Shown: piece by piece, positions 25,363-33,461 of the stretch
Numbering within the stretch: the first letter of the stretch is position 1
Layout: the number at the start of each line of letters is the position of its first letter
NCBI GenBank assembly: GCA_021773365.1
Contig: JAJFKF010000035.1
Span: forward strand, 50,130-114,129
From: Gammaproteobacteria bacterium
GTDB lineage: Bacteria; Pseudomonadota; Gammaproteobacteria; Steroidobacterales; Steroidobacteraceae
DNA: 64,000 bases
Direction of reading: 5' to 3'
The notes under the pieces: generated by a model
The model's input: the letters and a program-made list of their open reading frames with translations, nothing else
Databases searched by the model: none
What the model was told of the DNA's origin: nothing
Program-made: the position numbers and the translations under genes

Positions 25363-25613
25363 CAGAAGATGTCCTCGATCGCTGTTTCGGATGACTTTCC
25401 CCGATCCCGCAGGGCAAGTTCCAGGTTCATGGCCGACAGGACATCGAACAGCGTGCTGAGCCGCGTGGCGGGCTCACCGTTCTCGAGCCGGGATATCGTG
25501 GCCTGTCGCTTGCCGATTCGCGCGCCGAGCTGTGCCTGCGTAAGCCCGCGCACGCGCCGCTCGCGATGCACGAGGGCGCCGATCTGGGCGGGTGAGCGTG
25601 CGGTGTGGGGCAT
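25362..25613 (-). CDS. hipB: HipB-family antitoxin, Cro/C1-type HTH
   Basis: The product has 83 residues. A helix-turn-helix lies in the middle (RRVRGLTQAQLGARIGKRQ, ATISRLENGEPATRLSTLF) and the C-terminal tail contacts the toxin. HipB represses the hipBA operon and neutralises HipA. The gene overlaps hipA by four bases. Upstream are a predicted promoter and three regularly spaced palindromes that are natural HipB operators. A small hairpin (GGGGA/TCCCC, 25629-25641) lies in the leader. Confidence 0.92.
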   Translation of the reverse strand: MPHTARSPAQIGALVHRERRVRGLTQAQLGARIGKRQATISRLENGEPATRLSTLFDVLSAMNLELALRDRGKSSETAIEDIF

Positions 25614-25642
25614 GGTCGTCCTCGGTGCGGGGAGTTTCCCCG

Positions 25643-25671
25643 CTTATACGCAAATGCGTATCTAGCGTCAA
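25643..25671 (-). promoter_or_regulatory. Predicted sigma-70 promoter of hipBA
   Basis: On the minus strand TTGACG (25671-25666) and TATAAG (25648-25643) are separated by exactly 17 bases, about 30 bases before hipB. Operator palindrome 1 overlaps the spacer and the -10, as expected for autorepression. Confidence 0.65.
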
Positions 25672-25715
25672 TATACTATAAGCCGTATAGCGTAAAAATA
25701 TACGCGGAGGCGTAT
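25646..25715. promoter_or_regulatory. Three HipB operator-like palindromes, 27-bp spacing
   Basis: The 16-bp sites are ATACGC-N4-GCGTAT at 25646-25661, ATAC-N8-GTAT at 25673-25688, and ATACGC-N4-GCGTAT at 25700-25715. The centres are exactly 27 bases apart, roughly 2.5 helical turns. E. coli HipB binds several similar TATCC-N8-GGATA operators. The first site covers the hipBA promoter. Confidence 0.7.
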
Positions 25716-25749
25716 GCATGAAATGCCGAAGGGCCCCGGCAATGGGTAG

Positions 25750-25952
25750 TCCGGTGCGCAGTTCACGGACGTGCTGAACACCCGCCAGATCGCCGAGAAC
25801 ACCAGCGGCTTCTTCACCGGCCGCGTGGACAGCTACACGCTGCTGGATCTGAGCGCCGTGTATGAAGTGAGCCTGCAACTGAGCCTCGGCGCCACGGTAT
25901 CTACGTGGGGCCGGAGCGCAGCTTCGACATGGGCGTGCGCTTCCGTTTCTGA
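25750..25952 (+). pseudogene. C-terminal remnant of a siderophore-type TonB-dependent receptor
   Basis: After a stop at 25747-25749 the plus strand encodes AQFTDVLNTRQIAENTSGFF, then GRVDSYTLLDLSAVYEVS and LQLSLGATV. It then needs a frame change near 25896 to read GIYVGPERSFDMGVRFRF and a stop at 25950-25952. The last phrase is a typical final barrel strand of siderophore receptors. The usual N-N-L-F-D stretch between the two parts is missing, so a small out-of-frame deletion occurred. The rest of the receptor gene is absent. It is unlike the three other receptors in the window. Confidence 0.65.
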
Positions 25953-26386
25953 GATCGAGAGACCCTGCCGATGGCGGCAGGATCTCTTAAACCTAGACAG
26001 ATCGATAATCTTCTCCTCGGACTCAACGAATAGGACCACTTCCCGCCGGGCGAGGGCTTCAACCGAAGTCTCCATGTATCAATATGGGCGGAATCCGTAC
26101 TGAAACCTTCCATGGATACCGCTTGGCATTTGACGTGAGGCGCATCGCTGAGCTTCAAGCATACCGTGCAGCTGTGGCTTGCTTGGACGGATACCCGCCT
26201 GGCCCAGGATCCGTAGCGACATCGGGCACGTCTGCTCAGGCTGATCGCGCAACCCACCGTTGGCAACAGGCCAGATCGCCTCGAACCAAGAGCTCGAAAA
26301 CGAAGACCTAAATCCTACCAGTGGCTGAAGGTCCCTCGCGCCATCGCAAGGCAACAAATACGCACCCTCGGATATCTACCGAACGC
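25953..26386. other. Non-coding stretch inside the decayed island
   Basis: The 434 bases between the receptor remnant and the integrase remnant contain only short open frames without recognisable motifs. I could not identify a gene, RNA or repeat. The composition is less GC-rich than the neighbouring housekeeping genes. Confidence 0.4.
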
Positions 26387-26491
26387 TTAAGTAAGTGCCG
26401 TTGGGATCAGGGTGCCTTTTCGGTGGAGGCGCACGACAGCGGTATACCGGGTGCTTCCATCGGCTTGTTTTCTGGCCTTTATGCTTGGCAT
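26387..26491 (-). pseudogene. N-terminal fragment of a phage-type tyrosine integrase
   Basis: The ATG at 26491 starts a 34-codon frame MPSIKARKQADGSTRYTAVV followed by RLHRKGTLIP and a stop. The pattern matches the N-terminal arm-binding domain of dusA-type integrases (M-x-x-I-R-x-R-K-x-x-D-G-x-x-x-Y-x-A). The catalytic R-H-R-Y domain is gone. The position just upstream of the dusA 5' end, pointing away from it, is where integrases of dusA-inserted prophages and islands normally sit. Confidence 0.6.
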
Positions 26492-26515
26492 GGTAATCTT
26501 TCAGTTGTGACGAAA

Positions 26516-26550
26516 TGGGACAAGCCATTCTTGTCCCAATTTTGTCCCAA
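26516..26550. promoter_or_regulatory. TTGTCCCAA repeats, candidate integrase arm sites near dusA
   Basis: TGGGACAAG (26516-26524) and CTTGTCCCA (26530-26538) form a stem. TTGTCCCAA occurs in direct orientation at 26531-26539 and 26542-26550, an 11-base period. They lie between the integrase remnant and dusA, where arm-type integrase sites are expected. Confidence 0.5.
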
Positions 26551-26600
26551 CGGCAAGTCATAAACTTACACAAACTCGCAGAAATACCGCAGAAACGCCT

Positions 26601-27722
26601 GTGTCGGAAAACGCTATAAAACAAGCAGAATTCGTCGAAAAACGCAGCGTTTCGCTGTCGCGTCGTTTGTCCGTGGCTCCAATGATGGACCGCACCGACC
26701 GCCACTGCCGCTACTTCCTGCGGCTGTTCGCGCCGCACGCGCTGCTGTACACGGAGATGGTGACCTCGGCGGCGCTGGTGCGTGGTGACCGGCGGCGTTT
26801 GCTGGATTTCGACCCGGCCGAGCATCCGCTGGCCCTGCAACTGGGTGGCGCCGACGTGGAGGGAATGACCACTGCCGCGCAGATGGGCGCGGCGGCCGGG
26901 TATGACGAGATCAACATCAACATCGGCTGTCCCAGTGATCGGGTGCAGTCGGGCACTTTCGGCGCCTGTCTCATGCGCCGCCCGCAGCAGGTGGCGGACT
27001 GTGTGGCTGCCATGCGCGCGCGCGTTGCGGTGCCGGTGACCGTGAAGACCCGCATTGGTATCGAAGACGGGGAGGGGGCCTCGGCGCGTGGTCTCCTGTA
27101 CGAAGAGGCTGATTACGAACGCCTGCATGGATTCATTTCCACGGTGGCGGCGGCCGGCTGCGAGACATTCATCGTGCATGCGCGCAAGGCGGTGCTCAGC
27201 GGCTTCTCGCCAAAGGACAATCGCGAGATTCCCCCGCTGCGCTACGAGGTGGTGCAGCGGCTGAAGCGTGACTTCCCGGCGTTGCGCATCATTGCCAATG
27301 GCGGTATTCGCACTCTGGCTCAGGCGCAGGATCTGCTGGCCACGCTGGATGGCGTAATGATTGGCCGCGAGGCCTATCAGAACCCGTATTTTCTCGCCGA
27401 ACTGGAGCAGGCCCTGCACGCCAACACGCAATGGCAGGCGCCCACGCGTCTGCAGATCCTGGAGCGTCTGGTGCCGTATGCGGAATGTCAGTTGCAATCC
27501 GGCCACCGCCTGCATTCGCTTACCCGGCATATCTCGGGCATGTTTGCCGGCCAGCCGGGTGCGCGGCAGTGGCGGCGGTTCTTTTCTGACAATGCGGTGC
27601 GCGAAGGGGCTGGCGTGGATCTGTTGCAGCGGGCCTGCGAGCTGATGCGCAGTGAGGGTGCCGGTGAGTCGCCGGCAATCAGCGCTCCGCAGTCTCCACC
27701 CGCCCGAAGTCTTCATCCTTGA
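26601..27722 (+). CDS. dusA: tRNA-dihydrouridine(20/20a) synthase DusA
   Basis: The product has 373 residues from a GTG at 26601. It shows the FMN-binding TIM barrel of Dus enzymes: LSVAPMMDRTDRHCRYFLR at the N terminus, NINIGCPSDRVQSGTFGACL with the catalytic Cys, VTVKTRIGI, FIVHARKA, and IIANGGIRT with MIGREAYQNPY for FMN phosphate binding. DusA reduces U20/U20a in tRNA using FMN and NADPH. The C terminus (after about residue 355) is variable, and its end overlaps the convergent M28 peptidase gene. The 5' end of dusA is a known integration site for prophages and islands, and an integrase remnant lies just upstream. Confidence 0.95.
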   Translation: MSENAIKQAEFVEKRSVSLSRRLSVAPMMDRTDRHCRYFLRLFAPHALLYTEMVTSAALVRGDRRRLLDFDPAEHPLALQLGGADVEGMTTAAQMGAAAGYDEININIGCPSDRVQSGTFGACLMRRPQQVADCVAAMRARVAVPVTVKTRIGIEDGEGASARGLLYEEADYERLHGFISTVAAAGCETFIVHARKAVLSGFSPKDNREIPPLRYEVVQRLKRDFPALRIIANGGIRTLAQAQDLLATLDGVMIGREAYQNPYFLAELEQALHANTQWQAPTRLQILERLVPYAECQLQSGHRLHSLTRHISGMFAGQPGARQWRRFFSDNAVREGAGVDLLQRACELMRSEGAGESPAISAPQSPPARSLHP

Positions 27723-29136
27723 CTGCCGCCAGGTAAGCTGCCACCGCGTAGGCGGCCACCGTCTGATCGAGGATCTTCGGGTCAATCTTGTCCAGCGTAT
27801 CGTTGGCCGTGTGGTGCACGTCGAAGTACTGGCTGGCATCGAGCTGCAAACCCATTACCGGCACACCCAGCGCATGCAGCGGCCGCAGATCCGCGCCACC
27901 GTGTGAATCATTGTTCCCGCGTTCAATGCCCAGCGGCTGCAGTACGTCGGCAATGGCCTTCATCCGCGGCAGTGTCGCCTGCGGCACGCCGGTATCAAAG
28001 CGCCACACCGGACCTGCGCCCAGGTCTGCCTCCATCGCCATTACGTGCCGGGCCAGTTCGTCCTTGTCCAGTTTCGCTGCATAGGCTCTTGCTCCCGACA
28101 GCCCGAATTCCTCATTGGCGAACAGCACCACGCGCAGTGTGCGTTTCGGGGACAGCTTCATTTCGCGAACAAGACGAGCAGCTTCGATGACGATGGCTAC
28201 CCCGGCGCCGTCATCCAGCGCGCCGGTGCCCAGATCCCAGGAATCGAGGTGTGCGCCGAGCAATACGATTCCGGCGTCCGGATCGGTACCCGGAATCTCG
28301 CCGATGACGTTGGCGGAGCGGGTGGGCGGCAGTTCACGCGCTGTCAGTCGCAGACGCAGCGTGACCTGCTGGCCGCTGGCCAGCTGCCGCTCGAGCATGT
28401 CCGCGTCGGGATTGGAAAGTGCGGCCGCGGGAATGCGTGGCACATTCGGATCGGAACTCATCGTGCCGGTGTGCGGCACGCGGTTGCTGGAGGTGCTGAT
28501 GGAGCGCACGACCACTGCAACCGCGCCCAGTGTTGCAGCCGCTATCGCGCCCTCTGTGCGGGCGCCGACCGCGGCAGCATAGCCGCTGATGTCACGGGTG
28601 CGCTTCATCCCCTGGTTGATGAAAACGATGCGACCTTCAACAGTGCTGCGATTGAGCTTCTTCAGTGCCTCCAGGCTGGGCACCTGCAGTACATCCGCCT
28701 CCAGTCCCTCCTCGGAGGTGCCGACGCTGCCACCCAGCGCAGTGGCCACCAGCGGCTGTGGCCATGGATTGGTGATGGCGACATAGGTCGACCCGCGTAC
28801 CCAGCGTGGGACCATGACGTTCTGGGTGCGTACGTTGACGAAGCCCAGGTCGTTCAACCGGGTCAGGGCCCAGGCTACGGCGGCGCGGTCGCCCTCCGAT
28901 CCGGCCAGCCGCGGACCGATTTCCGTAGTCAGCGAGGCGACGATGTCATATGCCCCGGTGCCGCTCAGGGCGCGATCACGCAGGCGGGCGGCGGCAGTGA
29001 GTTGAGCATCGGTGAATGCCGGGGCTGCCTCGGCTGCCGGGACGGGTTGGGCGGGTGCGGCCGGCGGCAGGAGGAGGGCCGGGACCAGGACGAGAATCGC
29101 AAGGTTCAGCGTGCAGGCGGAAAGTCGGTTCGGCAT
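27679..29136 (-). CDS. Secreted M28-family zinc aminopeptidase with PA domain
   Basis: The product has 485 residues from the ATG at 29136, preferred over 29145 because GGGGA lies eight bases upstream. A signal peptide (LNLAILVLVPALLLPPAAPA) is followed by a PA-like insert (RIVFINQG, GAVAVVVRSIS) and the M28 catalytic domain. Zinc ligands and catalytic residues are visible: H296 in GAHLDSWDLG, D308 in ALDDGAG, E342/E343 in FANEEFG, D371 in MEADLG and H441 in FDVHHTANDT. It should remove N-terminal residues from peptides in the periplasm or outside the cell. It ends inside the 3' end of dusA (convergent). Confidence 0.93.
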   Translation of the reverse strand: MPNRLSACTLNLAILVLVPALLLPPAAPAQPVPAAEAAPAFTDAQLTAAARLRDRALSGTGAYDIVASLTTEIGPRLAGSEGDRAAVAWALTRLNDLGFVNVRTQNVMVPRWVRGSTYVAITNPWPQPLVATALGGSVGTSEEGLEADVLQVPSLEALKKLNRSTVEGRIVFINQGMKRTRDISGYAAAVGARTEGAIAAATLGAVAVVVRSISTSSNRVPHTGTMSSDPNVPRIPAAALSNPDADMLERQLASGQQVTLRLRLTARELPPTRSANVIGEIPGTDPDAGIVLLGAHLDSWDLGTGALDDGAGVAIVIEAARLVREMKLSPKRTLRVVLFANEEFGLSGARAYAAKLDKDELARHVMAMEADLGAGPVWRFDTGVPQATLPRMKAIADVLQPLGIERGNNDSHGGADLRPLHALGVPVMGLQLDASQYFDVHHTANDTLDKIDPKILDQTVAAYAVAAYLAAVKDEDFGRVETAER

Positions 29137-29269
29137 CGAAAGCATCCCCTGGATTGAGTGTCGGGCCCCAAAAGCCCGGAATTCAGGCTTGAATCAGCGA
29201 TTCTACTCAAAAAGGCTGCCCTCCGGCCGCCGGTTCGCGCGGACATCTCGACGGCCCGCGGTCATCCCG

Positions 29270-29275
29270 TATAAT
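29270..29275 (+). promoter_or_regulatory. -10-like TATAAT before the cyclase-FHA gene
   Basis: A perfect TATAAT lies 68 bases before the ATG at 29344. The region 17 bases upstream (CTCGAC) is a poor -35, so activator help or an alternative factor is possible. Confidence 0.35.
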
Positions 29276-29343
29276 CCGCCGGGACCCCCCGGGGTGCTGT
29301 AACTTCCAAAGTCTTCAAGCAGTTAGCACAGCAACATTACACA

Positions 29344-30240
29344 ATGGGCAAGGAACTAGAGCTGGCAATCCTCTTCGCCGACGTCGTCGGCAGTACCAAG
29401 CTCTATGAGCAGATGGGGGATTTGAAGGCGCGGGACATGGTTTCGCTGTGTATCGACGCCATGCGCTCGGCCACTGAACAGCACAACGGTACGGTGATCA
29501 AGACCATGGGCGATGAGGTGATGTCCACCTTCCCGACGGTCGACGACGCGCTGAACGCCGCCAGCCAGATGCAGCACACCATCAGTGCCCACCCGGACCT
29601 GACGGTCGACGGCCAGCCGGTGGCCATCCGTATCGGTTGCCACTTCGGTCCGGTGGTGCTGGAGAACCGCGATATCTTCGGTTCGGCTGTGCACACCGCC
29701 AACCGCATGACCAGCCAGGCCAAGGCGGGTCAGATCATGACCACCAGCACCATGGTGGAGAAGCTTTCCCCTGACTGGCGCAGCGCTGTGCGCCAGATCG
29801 ATGTTGCCACGCTGCGTGGACGCAGCAACGAGGTGGCCCTGTACGAGGTGCTGTGGCAGACCGAGGACATCACCAGCATGCTGCCGGCCATCGCGCTGAA
29901 TTCGCGCGATGGGAAGAAGATGCACCTGAAGCTTCGCTACCAGGGGCAGGAAGCGGTGGTGGACGAGGGTCACACCAACGTGGCAATGGGGCGGGCGGAG
30001 GACAACGACCTGGTGGTGAAGGGCAATCTCATCTCACGCCTGCACGTGCGCATCGAGATGAGCCGCAACAAGTTCATGCTGATCGATCAGAGCACCAACG
30101 GTACGTTCGTGCAGACGGACAAGGGAGAGGAATCGTTTGTGCGCAGGGACAGCATGCAGCTGAAGGGCGCGGGCATGATCGGGCTGGGGAAGGTGCCGGA
30201 CGGCGGCACGCAGTCGATCAAGTTTATTTGCGAAGAGTAG
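29344..30240 (+). CDS. Class III adenylate/guanylate cyclase domain fused to an FHA domain
   Basis: The product has 298 residues. Residues 5-175 form a class III nucleotide cyclase catalytic domain: metal-binding D13 in FADVVGST, D57 in KTMGDEV and the IRIGCHFGPVV strand. The usual transition-state motif N-x-x-A-R reads HTANR (117-121), so the Asn is replaced by His. Residues about 195-285 form an FHA domain (MGRAEDNDLVV, ISRLHVRIE, DQSTNGTF) that binds phosphothreonine. There is no signal peptide or membrane segment, so the protein is cytosolic. It may make cAMP or cGMP when docked on a phosphorylated partner. It stands alone, with pckG convergent downstream. Confidence 0.92.
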   Translation: MGKELELAILFADVVGSTKLYEQMGDLKARDMVSLCIDAMRSATEQHNGTVIKTMGDEVMSTFPTVDDALNAASQMQHTISAHPDLTVDGQPVAIRIGCHFGPVVLENRDIFGSAVHTANRMTSQAKAGQIMTTSTMVEKLSPDWRSAVRQIDVATLRGRSNEVALYEVLWQTEDITSMLPAIALNSRDGKKMHLKLRYQGQEAVVDEGHTNVAMGRAEDNDLVVKGNLISRLHVRIEMSRNKFMLIDQSTNGTFVQTDKGEESFVRRDSMQLKGAGMIGLGKVPDGGTQSIKFICEE

Positions 30241-30300
30241 AGGGTGGCCGGGCCGGGTGTCCGGACCTGGGACCGCCCCGGCCCACCCACCAAACAGAAA

Positions 30301-32088
30301 TCAACCCAGCCTGCCCACCACCTTCCGGTGCTCTTCCCTTAACTCACCCGGTAACCGCTCCCCATACCCCTGCAGGTACTCCCCGACGCTCTTCATTTCA
30401 TCGCGCCACAACCCCGCGTCCACTGATAGCAGCTCCTGCATTGTCTGCTGCGCAATATCCAGCCCCACGGTGTTGATATCCTCCGCGCGCGGCAGATGAC
30501 CGATGGCCGTTTCGCTGGCCGCCACCCTGCCGGCGCTGCGTTTGAGCATCCATTCCAGCACGCGCAGGTTGTCGCCGAATCCCGGCCAGAGGAACTTGCC
30601 GGCGGCATCGCGGCGGAACCAGTTGACGTGGAACAGACGGGGCGGGTGCTTGAGCTTTGCGCCGACGTCCAGCCAGTGCCGCCAGTAATCACCGAAGTTG
30701 TAGCCGCAGAAGGGCAGCATCGCCATCGGATCGCGGCGCACGACGCCGGCCTGACCGGTGGCCGCGGCGGTGGTTTCGGACGCCACTGAAGCACCGATGA
30801 GCACACCGTGGTTCCAGTCACGCGCCTCGTACACCAGCGGCGCGACTTCGCGCCGTCGGCCACCGAACACGATGGCGCTGAGCGGCACGCCCTTGGGTTC
30901 GTCGGCCTGGGGTGAATAGATGGGATTGTTCTTCGCGGACACGGTGAAGCGGGAATTGGGGTGGGCTGCGGGGCCGTTCTTGGCGTCATAGGGATTGCCC
31001 TTCCAGTCGATGACCGGCGCCGCTTTCTTGCGTCCCTCCCACCAGGGCTGGTTGTCCGCCGTCAGCGCCACGTTGGTGAACAGCGTGTCGCGCCGGATCA
31101 TGTCGAAGGCGTTCTTGTTTGTGTCGCGGTTGGTGCCCGGCACCACACCGAAGTAGCCGGCTTCCGGGTTGATGGCCCACAGACGCCCGTCCGGTCCGGG
31201 GTGCAGCCAGGCAATGTCATCGCCCACGGTCTCGACCTTCCAGCCGGGCATGGAGTCCGGCGGAATCAGCATGGCGAGGTTGGTTTTGCCGCAGGCGGAG
31301 GGAAAGGCTGCGGCGATGTAGTGCTTTTCGCCCTCGGGGCTGGTGAGGCCGACGATGAGCATGTGTTCGGCCAGCCAGCCTTCGCGGCGCGCCTGGTAGC
31401 TGGCGATGCGCAGCGCGTGGCATTTCTTGCCCAGCAGAGCATTGCCGCCGTAGCCGGAGCCGAAGCTCTCGATGGCCAGCTCTTCCGGGTAGTGCATGAT
31501 GAAACGGCGGTTCGGGTCCAGTTCGCCGGTGGAGTGCAGGCCGCGGACGAAGGCGCCGCCGTGCTCTTTCTCTTCGCGGGCGATGCGTTCCAGCGCCGGG
31601 CGGCCGGCCCGCGTCATGATCAGCATGTTGAGGGTGACGTAGGCGCTGTCGGTAATTTCCACGCCACAGCGCGAGTAGGGTGAGTCGATCGGGCCCATGC
31701 AGTAGGGCACCACATACAGCGTGCGCCCCTTCATGCAGCCTTCGAACAGGCCGCGCATCCTGGTGCGGGCTTCCTTCGGATCCATCCAGTTGTTGTTGGG
31801 GCCGGCGTCTTCCTTCGAGCCGGTGCAGATGAAGGTGAGGTGCTCGACACGGGCCACATCACTGGGGTTGGACCTGGCGAGATGGCAGTTGGGGAATTCC
31901 GCTTCGTTCAGGGTCTGCAGTTCCTTGCTTGCAACCAGCTGCCCGACCAGGGTGCGTTGCTCCTCTGGAGAGCCCTCGCACCAGTGGATGGCGTCGGGCC
32001 GGGTCAGCTGGGCGACTTCCTCGACCCAGGCGGCCACGGCAGGGCTGATTTTAGTTAACTCACTGATTTTAGAGGCAGAAACGGCCAT
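30301..32088 (-). CDS. pckG: Phosphoenolpyruvate carboxykinase (GTP)
   Basis: The product has 595 residues, the normal length for GTP-dependent PEPCK, and is unrelated to the ATP-dependent type. Key motifs are the substrate segment RTLYVVPYCMGP, the P-loop FPSACGKTNLAMLIPP, metal and nucleotide regions VGDDIAWLHPG and NRDTNKNAFD, and GVLIGASVASETTAA. It converts oxaloacetate and GTP to PEP, CO2 and GDP in gluconeogenesis. AAGGA precedes the ATG by five bases. A -10-like TATAAT lies on the minus strand at 32129-32124. The GTP enzyme is found in a minority of gammaproteobacteria, mainly Xanthomonadales-like lineages. Confidence 0.97.
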   Translation of the reverse strand: MAVSASKISELTKISPAVAAWVEEVAQLTRPDAIHWCEGSPEEQRTLVGQLVASKELQTLNEAEFPNCHLARSNPSDVARVEHLTFICTGSKEDAGPNNNWMDPKEARTRMRGLFEGCMKGRTLYVVPYCMGPIDSPYSRCGVEITDSAYVTLNMLIMTRAGRPALERIAREEKEHGGAFVRGLHSTGELDPNRRFIMHYPEELAIESFGSGYGGNALLGKKCHALRIASYQARREGWLAEHMLIVGLTSPEGEKHYIAAAFPSACGKTNLAMLIPPDSMPGWKVETVGDDIAWLHPGPDGRLWAINPEAGYFGVVPGTNRDTNKNAFDMIRRDTLFTNVALTADNQPWWEGRKKAAPVIDWKGNPYDAKNGPAAHPNSRFTVSAKNNPIYSPQADEPKGVPLSAIVFGGRRREVAPLVYEARDWNHGVLIGASVASETTAAATGQAGVVRRDPMAMLPFCGYNFGDYWRHWLDVGAKLKHPPRLFHVNWFRRDAAGKFLWPGFGDNLRVLEWMLKRSAGRVAASETAIGHLPRAEDINTVGLDIAQQTMQELLSVDAGLWRDEMKSVGEYLQGYGERLPGELREEHRKVVGRLG

Positions 32089-32123
32089 TTCGATCCTTAT
32101 GCTCTGTTTGCGTGAAGCTGCGG

Positions 32124-32129
32124 ATTATA
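32124..32129 (-). promoter_or_regulatory. -10-like TATAAT upstream of pckG
   Basis: TATAAT on the minus strand lies 36 bases before the pckG start. No good -35 hexamer sits at 16-18 bases upstream. Confidence 0.35.
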
Positions 32130-32277
32130 CAGGCGACGGAAGTCTTTGCCGGCTGTGGCAACGGGCGTGGAACTCGCGGGCATGCCGGCGCGTCGCACAG
32201 ACTCAGGCGTGCGCTACACTGCCGGCGCGATCCGTTCGACGCATTCGTTTTCGGCAGCCTGGAATAGAGGTAAGCAG

Positions 32278-33426
32278 ATGAAAACCCGGTTTTTTTACAA
32301 GATGTGGGCCTTTGTGGCAGCGATGGTGTTCTGCGGGGCGGGCATGGCCGGCATGGCGCCCGAGCCGCAGCTGAAGATCGGCGATCCGGCCCCGGCCATT
32401 GATGCGATGGCCTGGATCAAGGGCGAGCCGGTAAAGGCCTTCAAGCCCGGTCATGTCTACGTGGTGGAGTTCTGGGCGACCTGGTGCGGCCCCTGCAACG
32501 CCATGATGCCGCACCTGAGTGAGCTGCAGCAGCAGCACGCCGGCAAGCTGACGGTGATCGGCGTGAACGCGCGCGAGTCGGAGCACAGCGAGCCACAGCT
32601 GGAGTCCGTCGCGGCCTTCGTCAGGAAGAAGGGCGGGAAGATGGCCTATACCGTTGCCATGGACGATCCGGCGAAGAAGACGGTGTTCGACGCGTGGATG
32701 ACGGCCGGCGGCTCCTACGGCATTCCCACCTCGTTTGTTGTCGATGGAACCGGGCGGCTGGTATGGATGGGACATCCGCTGGGACCCAACGCCGGGGCCT
32801 TTGACAAAGCCATTGAACAGGCGCTGGCGGGCAAGAGCGATCTGGAGGCCGCGCGGGTGATCCAGGCGCAGGTCAATGAGCAAACCTATGGCCGCCTGCA
32901 GGGTATGAAGGTGATGCAGCCGCTGCGCGATGCGCAGCAGCGCGGCGATTATCGCGCAGTGGTGGTCGAGGCGGACCGGCTCGCGGTGGCCTCGCCGCAG
33001 CAGTACGGCCCACAGGTGTTCTCGACCAAACTGACAGCGCTGCTGCATCTCGATGAGAAGCAGGGGCTGCAGTACGTGCTTGCCCAGGCGCAGGATGCGC
33101 AGTTCCGCAGCCGGACCGGTCTGCAGGACGACATGAGTTACTGGTCGAACGTGGCTTCGGCCGTCGGGCGGGAAGAGGGTCTGGGCCAGGCCGCCTACCG
33201 GATGGCGCTGGACGGACTCCAGCCGCTGGTGGCCGGTGGCAGCGAGTTCTATTACCTGACGCTGGTGGCGCAGCTCAACGACAGGCTGGGCAATCTGCCG
33301 GCGGCGATTGCCGCGCAGGAGAAGGCGGTGGCGCTGGCCAGTGCCAGCGGCGAAATGCCCAGGGAGTACGTGAAGAACCTGGAGGAAACACTGAAAGACT
33401 ATAGAGCCAGGAACGGCAGGAGCTGA
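32278..33426 (+). CDS. Exported TlpA-type thioredoxin protein with helical C-terminal half
   Basis: The product has 382 residues from the ATG at 32278, chosen because GAGG lies seven bases upstream; earlier in-frame starts have no signal peptide. A signal peptide (MWAFVAAMVFCGAGMAGMA) precedes a thioredoxin-like domain with WCGPC at residues 69-73 and the cis-Pro region YGIPTSFVVD. Residues about 190-382 are helical and TPR-like (AAIAAQEKAVALASASGE). It is likely a periplasmic thiol-disulphide protein. The combination of thioredoxin with helical repeats echoes the giant protein at 3446, though in the opposite domain order. Confidence 0.88.
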   Translation: MKTRFFYKMWAFVAAMVFCGAGMAGMAPEPQLKIGDPAPAIDAMAWIKGEPVKAFKPGHVYVVEFWATWCGPCNAMMPHLSELQQQHAGKLTVIGVNARESEHSEPQLESVAAFVRKKGGKMAYTVAMDDPAKKTVFDAWMTAGGSYGIPTSFVVDGTGRLVWMGHPLGPNAGAFDKAIEQALAGKSDLEAARVIQAQVNEQTYGRLQGMKVMQPLRDAQQRGDYRAVVVEADRLAVASPQQYGPQVFSTKLTALLHLDEKQGLQYVLAQAQDAQFRSRTGLQDDMSYWSNVASAVGREEGLGQAAYRMALDGLQPLVAGGSEFYYLTLVAQLNDRLGNLPAAIAAQEKAVALASASGEMPREYVKNLEETLKDYRARNGRS

Positions 33427-33461
33427 GTTCCTTTCCCGCCGGGCGGCGCGGAGCGGATGCG

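Noticed and set aside
25643..25715. CRISPR-like array from the regularly spaced repeats upstream of hipB
   Set aside because: Only three short 16-bp palindromes at 27-bp spacing; they fit operators, and there are no cas genes or spacers.
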